DNA from: Saccopteryx bilineata
Lineage: Eukaryota > Chordata > Mammalia > Chiroptera > Emballonuridae
Assembly: GCF_036850765.1 (NCBI RefSeq)
Contig: NC_089493.1
Location: 18,229,632-18,293,631 of the forward strand
Reading direction: 5' to 3'
DNA length: 64,000 nucleotides
A program made the translations under genes and the position numbers. Of this stretch, positions 47,104-59,080 are shown piece after piece. Under the pieces are notes generated by a model, which ran no database searches, had not been told where the DNA came from, and saw only the letters and a program-made list of their open reading frames with translations. The first letter of the stretch is position 1. Each line of letters starts with the position of its first letter.

Positions 47104-47300
47104 AGCCCTGGATGGTTAGCCCAGTCAGTTAAAAACATCAACCTGAAACAACAAGTTTGCAGATTTGAACCCAGGTCAGGGAACACATGGGAAGCAACCA
47201 AAAATACAAGACTGAATGGAAAAACAAATGCTTTCCTTTTCCCTCTCCTTTCTCTCCCTTCCTCTCTCTCTGTCTCAGTAAAGGAAAACAATAAAAATTG
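47104..47300 (+). mobile_element. tRNA-derived SINE (VES type), diverged
   Basis: Head 'gccctggatggttagcccag', B-box remnant 'cagatttgaacccaggtcag', CT tract and A-rich tail ending about 47300. A second SINE follows at once. Confidence 0.78.
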
Positions 47301-47301
47301 A

Positions 47302-47428
47302 GCCCTAAACAGATAACTCAGTTAGTTAGAACGTCATCCCAGAGTGCAAAGATTGCTTGTTCAAATCCTTGATCAGGGCACATACAAGAGCAGCTCGATG
47401 TTCCTGTTTCTCTCTCTCAAAAAAAAAT
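47302..47428 (+). mobile_element. tRNA-derived SINE (VES type), short
   Basis: 'gccctaaacagataactcag', 'cttgttcaaatccttgatca', 'gggcacatacaagagcagc', 'ttcctgtttctctctctc' and an A-run. It begins directly in the tail of the preceding SINE, consistent with insertion into the A-rich tail. Confidence 0.78.
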
Positions 47429-47639
47429 AGTACTTAATAAAAACATTAAAATAGATGTATTTTATTGTTTTTATTAAGTAAATATGTGTTTAGAAAAGAA
47501 GATACTAATCCACTGGGGTTTAGTTTTAAATTATATGGGTTTAAATTATCCTATTGAACTACTATATATGTTATTTAACTTTTTACTTGCAAACTTTTTA
47601 CTTTTAACTTCCTAGCTCAAGTAGAATTACTTGCTATTC

Positions 47640-47800
47640 AGTGACTGTTTCAACATTTATCAGATGCCAACTCTGTGTCAGTTGCTCCTAATTGACAACA
47701 AGGACTATGTCTTAGTCATCCGTGTAGCTGCCCCAGTGCAGAGTTTAAGGTTTTTAGTACAGTATAAGTTCTAGGAATATGTGAATAGATATGCTGAATC
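47640..47800 (+). repeat. L2/MIR-type fragment
   Basis: 'atttatcagatgccaactct' (the 'ctactatgtgccagg' motif), then 'aggactatgtcttagtcatc', 'agctgccccagtgcagagtt' and 'aggaatatgtgaatag', in the order of the L2 3' end. Confidence 0.5.
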
Positions 47801-48535
47801 ATAATGAAGTACCTTCTCATATTCTTTGCAAAAAGAAGATAGATTCAGTAGGATAGGAATAGTCCATGAAAAGTTGCAATGAGACATGGAAAAGAAGTGA
47901 GACTAGAAAAGGTCATCTTTCAGCTTTAATATCTCTATGCCTAGCCCCATCTACCTCAATTACAACCATTGGAAAATGAAGAGATATGATATCTCAACTG
48001 TGAAAATCTGTGACCTAGGCCTGGAGGTGAGTCACTGATGAGGCACTGTCACAGAGCAGTAGCAGAAATTACTGGCTTCTCTTGGAATAAATAAGTAGTT
48101 AAGCTAGTCACTCCTATTCACCACTGAACTGAACCAGCAGGAATTATTCTTAAAAGGTATGTCAGAGAAAAGAAAAGGAGAATGGGACAAAAATAGCCAA
48201 ACCAAACCAAACAAACACCAAAAAAAAAAAAACCCACTAGTGTTTATTTATAGACACAAGTTTACAAATAAATTTATAAAAAAAATTAGTAGCTTTAGAA
48301 ATGTATGATCTCTAATCAAAGGAAGAGAAGGGAAAAAGCAAAACCAAACAACTTTTTTCATGAACATTACAGGTAGAATTCAAACACAAATAACATCTAC
48401 CCTGGTCCAGGAAGCTGTTGAGGTTCTGTCTTAAGAGTTATCATCAGGATATAAACAGAGTTCTCTGAGAAAACCAGGGAATGGGATGACCTTGTATGCT
48501 GAGTCAGAGAAGTTTCCCCAAGAAGGTCATAACAT
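47801..48535. other. Unique non-coding sequence
   Basis: Nothing recognised; an A-rich simple stretch at 48200-48235. Confidence 0.4.
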
Positions 48536-49472
48536 AAATGAATGTTGAGGGACCTGAATATGGCAGCGGAGTAGGCGGACACACAGATACCCAGCTCTCA
48601 CCACCAAACTGGAATACAAATCAATTTAGGAAAAATCAGTGTGAAAAACCAACTCTGGACTACAAGAACAGCTCTAAAAAACCAAGGAGCAAAGAAGAAG
48701 CCACAACAAACCTGGTAGAGAACACCTGAATCTCCCCTGCTTACAGGGACAGAAGGGAGGTGATGAGGCTGAGAGCCCAGAGGGGATCTCACCCCAGGGA
48801 AAAGAGCAGAAAATACTGCTCACAGCCGCTTGCCTGGCAACCAGGGAGTGAGGTGTGTTGAAAAGACCAGCTTATCTCCCAAGTGGAAAGGAAAGAGAGA
48901 GGGACAGACTGTGAGGGGTTAAAGAATGCAGGAGGCAACCTAAAAAGAAGCTGACTCATTCATGCTGGAGGTGGTCATAGCTGGGGGAGGGACTGATCCT
49001 TCCCCACAAAACAGTACTGAATTGCTTCTGGATCAGAGATCTCCAGACATCTCTCCAGCTCCAATCAGCACAACAAGACACAGCTGAAAACAAGAAGTGG
49101 GGAAGAGGGGCAGTAACTCAGGTCTCCATGGAGATCTGAGATACACCACCCCCTACTGAAGCTGAGAAAACACCCTGCCCCCAGAGAGATTAGTTGGTGG
49201 AAGAGGCCTTCAGAGTGTCAGGTTACACCCATTGCATTCCTGGATACAGTTTCAAGGAAGCCCCCTGCTGAGATCAGTAAACAAGACTATCACCTGTTAA
49301 GAAAACAAACAAATCAAGACTTCAAAGCTGCCCAAATCCAAAAGTGGATTACAAATAATAGCTGATACCAACCCAAGAAGACCTAGAAATAACACAACTG
49401 AAAACTGGAGGCAGACAACACCAAGCCTAGACTCAACCAGCTCTATAAGCAAAACACCCAAACATAGACATA

Positions 49473-50365
49473 ATGAGAAGACAAAAAAGTGCAATCCAAA
49501 TGAAACCACAAGAGACACCTTCAGGAGATGAACTGAGTGATATGGAAATAATCAAACTTCCAGATGCAGAGTTCAAAATAATGATTGTAGGGATGCTTAG
49601 GGATCTTAGAACAACAATGGATGGTCATTATGAACACCTAAATAAAGAAATAGCAAGTATAAAAAAAAATTAGTCGGAGATGACAAATACAATATCAGAA
49701 ATAAAGACCACAATGGAAGGAATTAAAAACAGGATTGATAGAGCTGAGGATCGAATGAGCGAGTTGGAGGACAACTGGAATGAAAACATAAAAGCAGAGA
49801 AGAAAAAAGAAAAGAGACTCAAAAAGTCTGAGGAAACTCTTAGAGAGCTCTGTGACAACATGAAGAGAAATAACATCCACATCATAGAGGTTCCTGAAGA
49901 AGAAGAAAAAGAACAAGGGATAGAGAATTTGTTCAATCATATCATAGCTGAAAACTTCCCTAAATTAATGCAGGAGAAACTCTCACAAGTTGAAGAAGCA
50001 CAGAGGACTCCATTAAGAGAAACCCAAAGAAACCTACACCAAGACACATCATAATTAAAATATGAAAGTTAATTGATAAAGAGAAAATATTAAAAGCTGC
50101 AAGAGAAAAAAAAGCTATCACCTACAAAGGAGCCCCCATAAGGATGACATCCGACTTCTCAACAGAAACACTTGAGGCCAGAAGGGAATGGCAAGAAATA
50201 TTCAAAGTAATGCAGAACAAGAACCTACAACCAAGACTACTTTATCCAGCAAGGCTATCATTTAAAATCGAAGGAGAAATAAAAAGATTTCCAGACAAAA
50301 AACAACTCAAGGAATTCATTACAACTAAACCAATGCTGCAGGAAATGTTAAGGGGCCTGTTGTAA
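49473..50365 (+). pseudogene. L1 ORF1 pseudogene (copy 2)
   Basis: ORF1p remnant. The first frame (49473-49673) reads MRRQKSAIQMKPQETPSGDE and ends at a stop in an A-run where copy 1 has about 15 more bases. The second piece holds the coiled coil (KKEKRLKKSEETLRELCDN) and RRM (NNIHIIEVPEEEE). It is lost by frameshift before 50054. The C-terminal domain resumes at 50144 (FSTETLEARREWQ) and ends LQEMLRGLL. At least two frame breaks. Confidence 0.9.
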
Positions 50366-50422
50366 ACAGATCAAAATGGGAAAAGAATATAGCAAAAAAG
50401 GAATACAGCATTAAAGAACAAA

Positions 50423-53400
50423 TTGGCAATAAACAACTACATATCAATAACAACCTTAAATGTAAATGGATTAAATGATGCAATAAAAAGACATAGGGTA
50501 GTTCCGTGGATAAGAAAACAGGACCCGTACATATGCTGTCTACAAGCGACACACCTTAGAACAAAAGATACACATAGATTGAAGGTAAAAGGATGGAAAG
50601 AAACATTTCATGCAAATGGAAATGAAAAAAAAGCTAGGGTAGCAATACTTATATCAGACAAAGTGGACTTTAAAACAAAGGATATAGTAAGAGATAAAGA
50701 AGGCCACTACGTAATGATAAAGGGAGTAATCCAACAGGAACATATAACTATTATAAATATCTATGCACCTAATATAGGAGCACCTAAATATATAAAGCAG
50801 ACTTTGATGGATTTAAAGGGCAAGATCAACAGCAATACTATAATAGTAGGGGATTTCAATACCCCACTAACATCACTAGATAGATCCTCAAGAAAGAAAA
50901 TTAACAAAGAAACAGCAGACTTATTGGACACACTAGATCAACTCGATTTAATAGATATCTTCAGAACCTTTCACCCTAAAGCAGCAGAATATACATTCTT
51001 TTCAAGTGCTCATGGTACATTCTCTAGGATAGACCACATGTTAGGGCACAAAAGTGGTCTCAACAAATTTAAGAAGATTGGAATCATATCTAGCACTTTC
51101 TCTGATCACAACGGAATGAAACTAGAAATCAACCACAACAGAAAAGCTCAAAAATTCTCAAACACATGGAAACTAAATAGCAGGTTGTTAAATAACGAAT
51201 TAAGAATGAGATCAAAGAAGAAATAAAAAAAATTCCTAGAAACGAATGACAATGAGCATACAACAACTCAAAATTTATAGGACACAGCAAAAGCAGTACT
51301 GAGAGGGAAGTTCATAGCACTACAGGCACACTTTGAGAAGCTAGGAAAAGCTTAAATAAACAACTTAACCCTGCATCTTAAAGAACTAGAAAAAGAACAG
51401 CAAGTAAAGCCCAAATGTAGTAGAAGGAAGGAAATAATAAAGATCAGAGAAGAAATAAATGACATAGAGCAGTGGTTCTCAACCTTTCTAATGCCGTACC
51501 CCGCAATATAGTTCCTCATGTTGCGGTGACCCCAATCCAAAAAATAATTTTGGTGGCTACTTCATAACTGTAATTTTGCTACAGTTATGATTCGGAATGT
51601 AAATACCTGATATGCATTATGTATTTTCTGATGGCTTTAGGCAACCCCACCGGGGTCGCGACCCACAGGTTGAGAACCGCTGGCATAGAAGCTAAAGAAA
51701 CAATACAGAGGATCAATGAAACTAGGAGCTGGGTCTTTGAAAAGGTAAACAAGATTGATGAACATTTAACTAGAATCACCAAGAAAAAGAGAGAGAGGAC
51801 TCAAATAAATAAAATTAGAAATGAGAATGTAGAAATAACAACTGACACAACAGAAATACAAAATATTGTAAGAAAATACTATGAAGAACTGTATGCCAAA
51901 AAATTAGACAACCTACATGAAATGGACAAATTCCTTGAAACATACTATCTTCCAAAAATCAATCTGGAAGAATCTGAAAACCTAAACAGACCAATTACAC
52001 CAAATGAGATCAAAACAGTTATCAAAAAATTCCCAACAAAGAAAGTCTGGGCCTGATGGCTTCACAACTGAATTCTACCAAATATTCAAAGAGGAACTAA
52101 CTCCTATCCTTCTCAAACTATTTCAAAAAATTCAAGAGGAAGGAAGACTTCCAAGCTCCTTTTATGAGGCGAGCATAATTCTGATTCCAAAACCAGGCAA
52201 AGACAACACAAAGAAAGAAAATTATAGGTCAATATCTCTAATGAATATAGATGCTAAAATCCTCAACAAAATATTAGCAAACCGGATCCAACAATATATG
52301 AAAAAAATCATACACCATGATCAAGTGGGATTTATTCTGGGGAGGGAAGACTGGTACAACATTCGTAAATCAATCAATGTGATTCATCACATTAACAAAA
52401 AGAAGGAGAAAAACTATATGATAATTTCAATAGATGCAGAAAAAGCATTTGATAAAATCCCGCACGCATTTATGATCAAAACTCTTAGCAAATTGGGAAT
52501 ACAGGGAACATACCTCAACATGATAAAAAGCCATCTATAAAAAACCCACAGCCAATATCATACTCAATTGGCAAAAATTAAAAGCAATACCCTTAAGATC
52601 AGGAACAAGGCAGGGGTGCCCCTTTTCACCACTCTTATTTAACATAGTCCTGGAAGTCCTAGCAATCAGACAAGAAGAAGAAATAAAAGGCATTCAAGTT
52701 GGAAAAGAAGAAGTAAAACTATCATTATTTGCAGATGATATGATATTGTATATAGAAAACCCTAAAGTCTCAGTCAAAAACTGCTGGACCTGATAAATGA
52801 ATTCAGCAAAGTGGCAGGATATAAAATCAATAGTCAGAAATCAGAGGCATTTTTATACGCCAACAATGAACAGTCAGAAAGAGAAATTAAGGAAACAACT
52901 CCCTTCACTATTACAACCAAAAAAATAAAATACTTAGAAGTAAACTTAACCAAGGAGACTAAAGACTTGTATTCGGAAAATTACAAAGCATTGATAAAAG
53001 AAATCAAGGAAGATACAAACAAGTGGAAGCATATACCATGCTCATGGTTAGGAAGAATAAACATCATTAAAATGTCTATATTACCCTAAGCAATCTATAA
53101 ATTCAATGCAATACCAATTAAAATACCAATGACATACTTCAAAGATATAGATCACATATTCCAAAAATTTATATGGAACCAAGAAAAAACACGAATAGCC
53201 TCAGCAATCTTAAAAAAGAAGAATAAAGTGGGAGGTATCACACTTCCTGATATCAAGTTATACTACAAGGCCATTGTACTCAAAACAGCCTGGTACTGGC
53301 ATAAGAATAGGCACATAGATCAATGGAACAGAATGGAGAACCCAGAAATAAACCCACAGCTCTATGGACAACTGATATTTGACAAAGGAGGTAAGGAAAT

Positions 53401-54454
53401 ACAATGGAGTAAAGACAGCCTCTTTAACAAATGGTGTTGGGAAAATTGGACAGCTACCTGCAAAAAAATGAAACTAGATCACCAGCTTACACCATTCACA
53501 AAGATAAACTCACAATGTATAAAAGACTTAAATGTAGGCTGTGAAACCATAAGCATCCCAGAAGAAAACTTAAGCAGTAAGCTCACTGACATCTCTTGCA
53601 ACAACATATTTGCTGATTTATCTCCACGAGCAAGGGAAATAAAAGACAGGATAAACAAATGGGACTATATCAAACTAAAAAGTTTTTGCACAGCTAAAGA
53701 CAATAAGAACAGAATAAAAAGACAAACTACACAATGAGAGAACATAATTGACAATACGTCTGATAAGGGGTTAATAACCAAAATTTATAAAGAACTTGTA
53801 AATCTCAACACCAGGAAGACAAACAATACAATCAAAAAATGGGAAAAAGAAATGAATAGCCACTCCTCCAAAGAGGACATACAGATGGCCAATAGGCATA
53901 TGAAAAAATGCTCAACGTCACTAATCATTAAAGAAATGCAAATTCAAACCACAATGAGATATCACCTCACACCTGTTAGAATGGCGCTCATCAACAAAAC
54001 AACACAGAATAAGTGCTGGCAAGGATGTGGAGAAAAGGGAACCCTCCTGCACTGCTGGTGGGAATGCAGACTGGTACAACCACTGTGGAAAACAGTATGG
54101 AGATTTCTCAAAAAACTTAAAATCGAACTGCCTTTTGACCCAGCTATCCCACTTTTAGGAATATACCCCAAGAACACCATAGAACGGCTCCAAAAGGAGA
54201 AATGCACCCCCATGTTTGTGGCAGCATTGTTCACAATAGCGAAGATCTGGAAACAGCCCTAGTGCCCGTCAGAGGACGAGTGGATTTAAAAACCTTGGTA
54301 CATATATACTATGGAATACTACTCAGCCATAAGAAATGATGACATCGGATCATTTACAATAACATGGATGGACCTTGATAACATTATATGGAGTGAAATA
54401 AGTAAATCAGAAAAAACTAAGAACTATATGAATCCATACATAAATGGAACATAA
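50423..54454 (+). pseudogene. L1 ORF2 pseudogene (copy 2), split by a hAT element
   Basis: The endonuclease frame 50423-51226 is uninterrupted for 267 codons. It keeps IVGDFNTPLTSLD and FSDHNGMKLEI but has QATH where the catalytic glutamate (QETH) is expected. After a stop and the hAT insertion, reverse transcriptase follows in two frames (51619-52056, 52004-52540) with [13 protein letters not shown] and [17 protein letters not shown] is encoded near 52731 but out of frame with these. Further pieces at 52811-53089, 53129-53737 and 53852-54262 carry the C-terminal region ([16 protein letters not shown]). Several single-base stops, e.g. at 52540 and 53087. Confidence 0.93.
51470..51682. mobile_element. 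SPIN-like non-autonomous hAT transposon inside L1
   Basis: 213 bp with terminal inverted repeats CAGTGGTTCTCAACCT and (right, reversed) CAGCGGTTCTCAACCT. 8 bp target duplication ACATAGAG (51462-51469) and GCATAGAA (51683-51690), each one base away from ACATAGAA, which is the uninterrupted sequence in L1 copy 1 at 27897. Internal 'cggggtcgcgacccacaggt' and 'gtggctacttcataactgta' resemble SPIN elements, a hAT group known for horizontal transfer among tetrapods. No coding capacity. The family call is from memory. Confidence 0.85.
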
Positions 54455-54728
54455 AAATGAGACTCAGAGACATGAACAAGAATGTGATGGCAACCGGGTA
54501 GAGGGGTGGGGGGAGAGGGGATGGGGCAAGGAAGGAGAGAGGGGGTGGGGGAAGGGAGGGGCACAAAGAAAACCAGATAGAAGGTGACAGAAGACAATTT
54601 GACTTTGGGGGAGGGGTATACAGCACAATCAAATGTCAAAATAATCTGGAGATGTTTCCTCTCAACATATGTACCCTGATTTATCAATGTCACTGCATTA
54701 AATTTAATAATAAAAAAAGAAAAAAAAG
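54455..54728 (+). other. L1 3' UTR with G-rich, quadruplex-prone tract
   Basis: From 54496 to 54561 the strand carries many runs of three or more G (gaggggtggggggagagggg, ggggtgggggaagggagggg). The antisense form is the C-rich tract seen in the L1 ends at 39480, 41210 and 63420. G-rich polypurine tracts are a known trait of L1 3' UTRs; quadruplex formation is inferred. Confidence 0.75.
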
Positions 54729-54736
54729 AAATGAAT

Positions 54737-55844
54737 TATAAGTGTTGGTACAATATAGCCAAGTGGAGAACTAATAGATGCAGTTCTAGGAAGAGAATAA
54801 TGAAGATATGGGTGACAGGTTTTTCTAGAATCATTGTCACAATGTTAATGAATAGTAGTTCTCTCTGGACCTTTCTCTTTCATACTCACACAAACCTTGA
54901 TTTCCTCTCTCATCTTTAAAAGTTGTATTGATTTATATTCTTTTTTTTTTTTTTGTATTCATCCCTTCCTCTTAATTCTCAGGCCATCTCTCTGGGTCAG
55001 AAAATGTTAGACACTGTTAAGCCATGCCGCCATATAGCTTCTTGGCACCATTCTTCTCTTCCTTGAGCCATATCCATCATAATGTATTAGGCTCACTAGT
55101 CAGTCCACCAAGACCTGACAGCCTGTGGCTGTCTTGCTCACCAGAATACCCTTATCGACAAGAAGGATGATGAAAAAATCTCAGTTGGATGATGTAAACA
55201 CTCACCTGAACCATTGCAATTGCATCCTATCTACTTCCCTGCCTTCAGTTTCTCTTCATTCCTTCTACTCACCATTCTGCAACATCAGTGCCTGAAAAAT
55301 TAGATTCCTGCCTTGTGAATAAATATACTGTTTTCAGATAAAATTGGCGTGTTTATTCATAAATATTTACTTAAGAAAAATTTCTGAGCAGACTCCCACA
55401 GAACAAGATGTTCTGAGATGATTGCTAAGTTTTTAGCTACATTTCATAGATTTGCATTTCTGATTTCTACATTTCTCCTTGCTAGGAAAGTGTTGAAGTA
55501 TCTCCCCCCCCCAATTTTTGAATGGAATCAAGTACATTTTTATGTTCCTTTAACACAATTTATGGTGATTTGAATTTTTTTTAAAAAATGACAATCAGGT
55601 GTTGAATGTCCTCTTAAATGTACTTAAGTTTTCAAAGATTTCTGGCTATGAGAATTGTTTTTTTCTTTCTGCTTTGAGAAAAAAAAAAGAAAACACCTAC
55701 ATATTCCTTCTGTCTTTTTCAAAGACAAATGTCAACAAATAAATTCCCTGATGAAAACAAAAGGACTTATTTTTGTTCTAGTATACTTTTCCAAGAGCAA
55801 CACATTGGAACGTGTGTGACGTGGGGGATCCTACAGCAAGCACA
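54737..55844. other. Unique non-coding sequence
   Basis: No repeat or exon recognised. A T-run at 54941-54954 and a C-run at 55504-55511. Confidence 0.45.
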
Positions 55845-55995
55845 TTTTGGATTTAAATCTTGACCTTGTCATTGACTTAAATATGGGTCTTATTTCTCAT
55901 GTGCCTTAATATCCCTGGCTGTAAAATGAGAATAACAATTTTTCCCTTTCACATAGTGCTTTGAAAATCTAATAAAGCATCACAAGAAGATGCTT
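55845..55995 (+). repeat. MIR SINE remnant
   Basis: 'ttggatttaaatcttgacct' (gggttcgaatcccagct), 'ctcatgtgccttaatatccc', 'ggctgtaaaatgagaataac', 'acatagtgctttgaaaatct' and 'aataaagcatcacaag', in MIR order. Confidence 0.7.
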
Positions 55996-56219
55996 CCAGG
56001 TGTACAAAATCTCATGATGGAAAAACAGTCTTTGAACAAATAATGTGGAGGCATCCTTGATATGGATTTTGTTGACACAAAGAGGTACCAAATATTAGTT
56101 GTTATGTGCTACATGCAGTGACTGTGTTAGGTGAAGAGGTTGAGGCATAAATAAGCCATCATCTTTCCAATCCCATCACGAAAGAGCTCATGGTTTAGTT
56201 GAGGAAACAAAAATACAGA

Positions 56220-56371
56220 TGGATTGTCTCTTATTCAATAAGCATTTGTAGAGTATGTGTTGTGTTAGTCATACTGTGCTGGCTGTGAAGATGTAGCAGT
56301 CTGAGAAACAGATACAGGGTATTTCTGCTCTCAGTAAAACTTGAATTGTAATGGGTAAAACAGAAGGCAAT

Positions 56372-56420
<49 letters not shown>

Positions 56421-56690
56421 TTTGTGTATGTGTGTATATGCATATGATTCATACCTAGGAAGAAAAAAAAATACATAATATTGATTGGAAATATAGAAAC
56501 TATACATAAGTGGCCAGACTCATTTATGTGTCTTTTTAACAAATATCCAAAGAAAGTGAGGGAACTAGTGGCACAGCTCTTTGAAGGAAAGGAAGTTGAA
56601 AGCAGAAATGACAGCAAGTGCCAAAGCCCTGAGGATAGGAGTGCCTTATTTGAGAATATGGAGGAAGCTATTGCATCTGAAGTCTAGGAC
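56220..56690 (+). repeat. L2 LINE remnant containing an (AT)n microsatellite
   Basis: 'gtgttagtcatactgtgctg', 'tctgctctcagtaaaacttg' and 'gggtaaaacagaaggcaatc' match the L2 region 'ggcactgtgctagg ... ctgctctcatggagctta'. 'gtgccaaagccctgaggata' matches 'gtgcaaaggccctgaggc'. Edges approximate. Confidence 0.65.
56373..56418. repeat. (AT)n microsatellite
   Basis: About 22 uninterrupted AT units, followed by a TG/TA-rich tail to about 56444. Confidence 0.97.
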
Positions 56691-57530
56691 TAAAATAGTG
56701 GTATCTGAAAAGTTGTTGGGTTTTTTTATTCCCCACAAGGAAAGAAGATGGTCGAAATAGAGCAGATTTCAATAAAGGCATTGGTGAGGACACACGCTCG
56801 AACTTAGCATCTTTATATTTTACATGCCCTGAGCTCACCAGCCAGGAATAATAAAATATGCCCCTGTTTTGCATTTTTAGTAAAGTTACATGGTGCTAGT
56901 GGCCTTGGTCTGCATCGGTTTGATCACTAGATATTCACCCTCTTTCAGGCTGCACATTGGTCATTTCCGGTTGCCCCCAGAACATTCCTTACAGGTCCCA
57001 TCACACTCGTCACTTAGTTAGAGTCGCACTGATTTACGTATTCTGTTTTAAACTTCCTTCCCAATCTTTTCTCAACTTTTCATCTGGTGAACGTTCACTG
57101 CTGAACTTGACCCAGGGGAAACAAATGCTCCTGCTAAAATATCCACAACATCAGCGAGCTCTGGTTACTCATAGGTGAGAATGATCATCTCTTTCTCAGC
57201 TGCCATTTCTCTCTGGGACTTAGGATCGAAGCCTGTGTTTATACCAACTGCCTTACAAATGTTCTCAGGACTAATTCAATTGAATATGACCTTAACTTTC
57301 CTTTACTGTATGTGCTCAGAACTAGGACCCGAGAAGGGTGGGGTTAAGTCACCATTCTGCAGCTTTTGTTTGCTGGTCTGGCCCCATTCAATCTACCTTC
57401 ACTGGTTGTAAAACAGAAACTCTCAAGTATATTATTATAAGTGTCAAGGGAAGGGGCCATGGGCTAGTAGAAGAAAAAGGATTTTTATTACACTGATGAT
57501 ATGAGTCAACCCCAAAAACCCTGAAAGACC
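56691..57530. other. Unique non-coding sequence
   Basis: No repeat or exon recognised. Two successive plus-strand frames (56957-57178, 57175-57411) overlap by a few bases but resemble no protein family and lack splice context. Confidence 0.45.
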
Positions 57531-57534
57531 AAGG

Positions 57535-57774
57535 AGGTTAGGAGATGACTAGACTGCCTTCCAGGCAAAAACAACAGCATGAATAAAGACATTTTGATAT
57601 GGAGAGGTAACATTTTTCGGGCTTGGGCTGTGACCAAAATATAAGGGATACAGAATGAATCACAAGAATGAAAGCCATAAAGGGAGCCTGGGATCTTATT
57701 ATGGGTATATTTACGGGATTTGGGTTCTTCCTGTAGGTATTAAATGGTTCTAAGCAAGAAAGAGAATTGAACAC

Positions 57775-57775
<1 letters not shown>
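57535..57775 (+). repeat. L2 LINE remnant
   Basis: 'acaacagcatgaataaagac' (gaacagcatgtgcaaaggc) and 'atggttctaagcaagaaaga' (ggttttaagcaggggag), in L2 order. Confidence 0.5.

Positions 57776-57776
<1 letters not shown>

Positions 57777-57812
<36 letters not shown>
57777..57812. repeat. (TG)n microsatellite
   Basis: About 17 uninterrupted TG units. Confidence 0.97.
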
Positions 57813-57813
<1 letters not shown>

Positions 57814-57919
57814 TTTTAAAATGCTGCTTCTGCAGAATGTGAGGTAAAAGGAACAGGAGAGAAATTAAAGTAAAAGGAACAGATGGGAGACTATTGTAAT
57901 GACTTAAGTAAGAACTCCA

Positions 57920-59080
57920 TTTATTTAATCAATATTTATTTGTTACTCATTTTGTGTGAGGAACTGTACTTGCCACCAATACCAGGGTGAAAAAAACAGA
58001 CCATTACAGGGTTTGATGCAACTACCAGCACTCCCAGTAAGGTAGGATTGTAATGACTCAAGGGACAGAAAGATATTATTAGGACATATGGTGTCATAGT
58101 GTCACAATGTCTAATAATAGCTTGTACAAAAACATTTACTTGAAATTTGGAAGGAAATACATGAAAAGGAATAATTTTAAGGGATTTTTGAATGTAATAT
58201 AAACACAATTTCTAGAAAAGAGAGAGAAATGATGAGAAAAAATGAAAACAATTCTGCTGCATCTTTCTTCATTTAATTGCAGAATGCTTCTATTCTCATT
58301 TTTAGATGCTTAAGAGCACAAAGAGATGTCTGCTAAAACCAGAAAATTTTTGACACAAAAATGTTTTCAGACTTCTTTTCCAACACTCCCTTTACTAAAA
58401 GCAAGTTCTACACAGAAGCCTAAGAGTTGGAATGATGTCTTGTGAGCAAAAAGTATATTTGAACACTTACTGTTGTACAACTGGGCACACAGGGAAACAT
58501 ATAGATATAAATCTGTTCTTATGGGTATTACATTCCAGTAGGAAGAGATGGACAATAACAATAAGAATTGATTGGTACATTTTTTATGATTATAAATATG
58601 GCAAAAGCAGAGATGGAGAATGGAAAAACAGTGACATGAGGGGTTACATTTTAAACAGAGTAGTTGTGTCATTGAGACGTTGGCATTAGAGAAAATGTTG
58701 AAAGAAGTAAAGGAGCGATTCCCCTGGATGTCTGAGGAGTGCTGTCCACACTGATGGAGGAGCTCATGGACTCACAGCTCCTAGATCCAGAGAATGGCAG
58801 CAAAGCCAGGAAGTCTACAGCTGTACGGCTGATGGAAGACCAGTAGGAGAGAAGGCTCAGGGTGATGGAGGGGGCTGATCATGTAGAATCTTACAAGCTA
58901 AAGGTAGGTTTTGGGTTCATTTTTGAAATTGGAAGACATTTTAGAATTGTTAGAAGAGAAATGACACAATGGTTTCAGCTTTAAGGGCATTGCTAAGGTT
59001 GCTCTATTGAGTCTGGACTTTAGGGTCAAGAGTGGAAAGAGCAGATTCATTAGGAAAAACTGTAATTATCTAAGGCCATT
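57920..59080 (+). repeat. L2 LINE remnants
   Basis: Two starts of the L2 'caggcactgtgctagg' region are visible (57945-58010 and 58455-58560: 'acattccagtaggaagagat', 'ggacaataacaataagaatt'). A later L2 part at 58855-59080 reads 'gatcatgtagaatcttacaa', 'ggtaggttttgggttcattt', 'agagaaatgacacaatggtt'. Gaps between are unrecognised. Confidence 0.6.

Larger units (their letters stand above)
48544..54728 (+). mobile_element. Full-length LINE-1, inactive (copy 2)
   Basis: About 6.2 kb including a 213 bp hAT insertion. Starts near 'tatggcagcggagtaggcgg', matching copy 1. Order: 5' UTR to 49472, ORF1 remnants 49473-50365, ORF2 remnants 50423 to about 54454, G-rich 3' UTR and A-rich tail. A short duplication AAATGAAT at 48536-48543 and 54729-54736 may be the target site. 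The 3' UTR is of the type seen at 39325, 41050 and 63247, unlike copy 1. Confidence 0.96.

Noticed and set aside
50423..51226. 267-codon endonuclease frame as a domesticated gene
   Set aside because: It sits in order inside a full-length L1, has a changed catalytic residue and is followed by stops; nothing suggests selection.
56957..57411. Two adjacent plus-strand frames resembling a small operon or frameshifted gene
   Set aside because: Mammalian context, no homology recognised, no splice signals of note.
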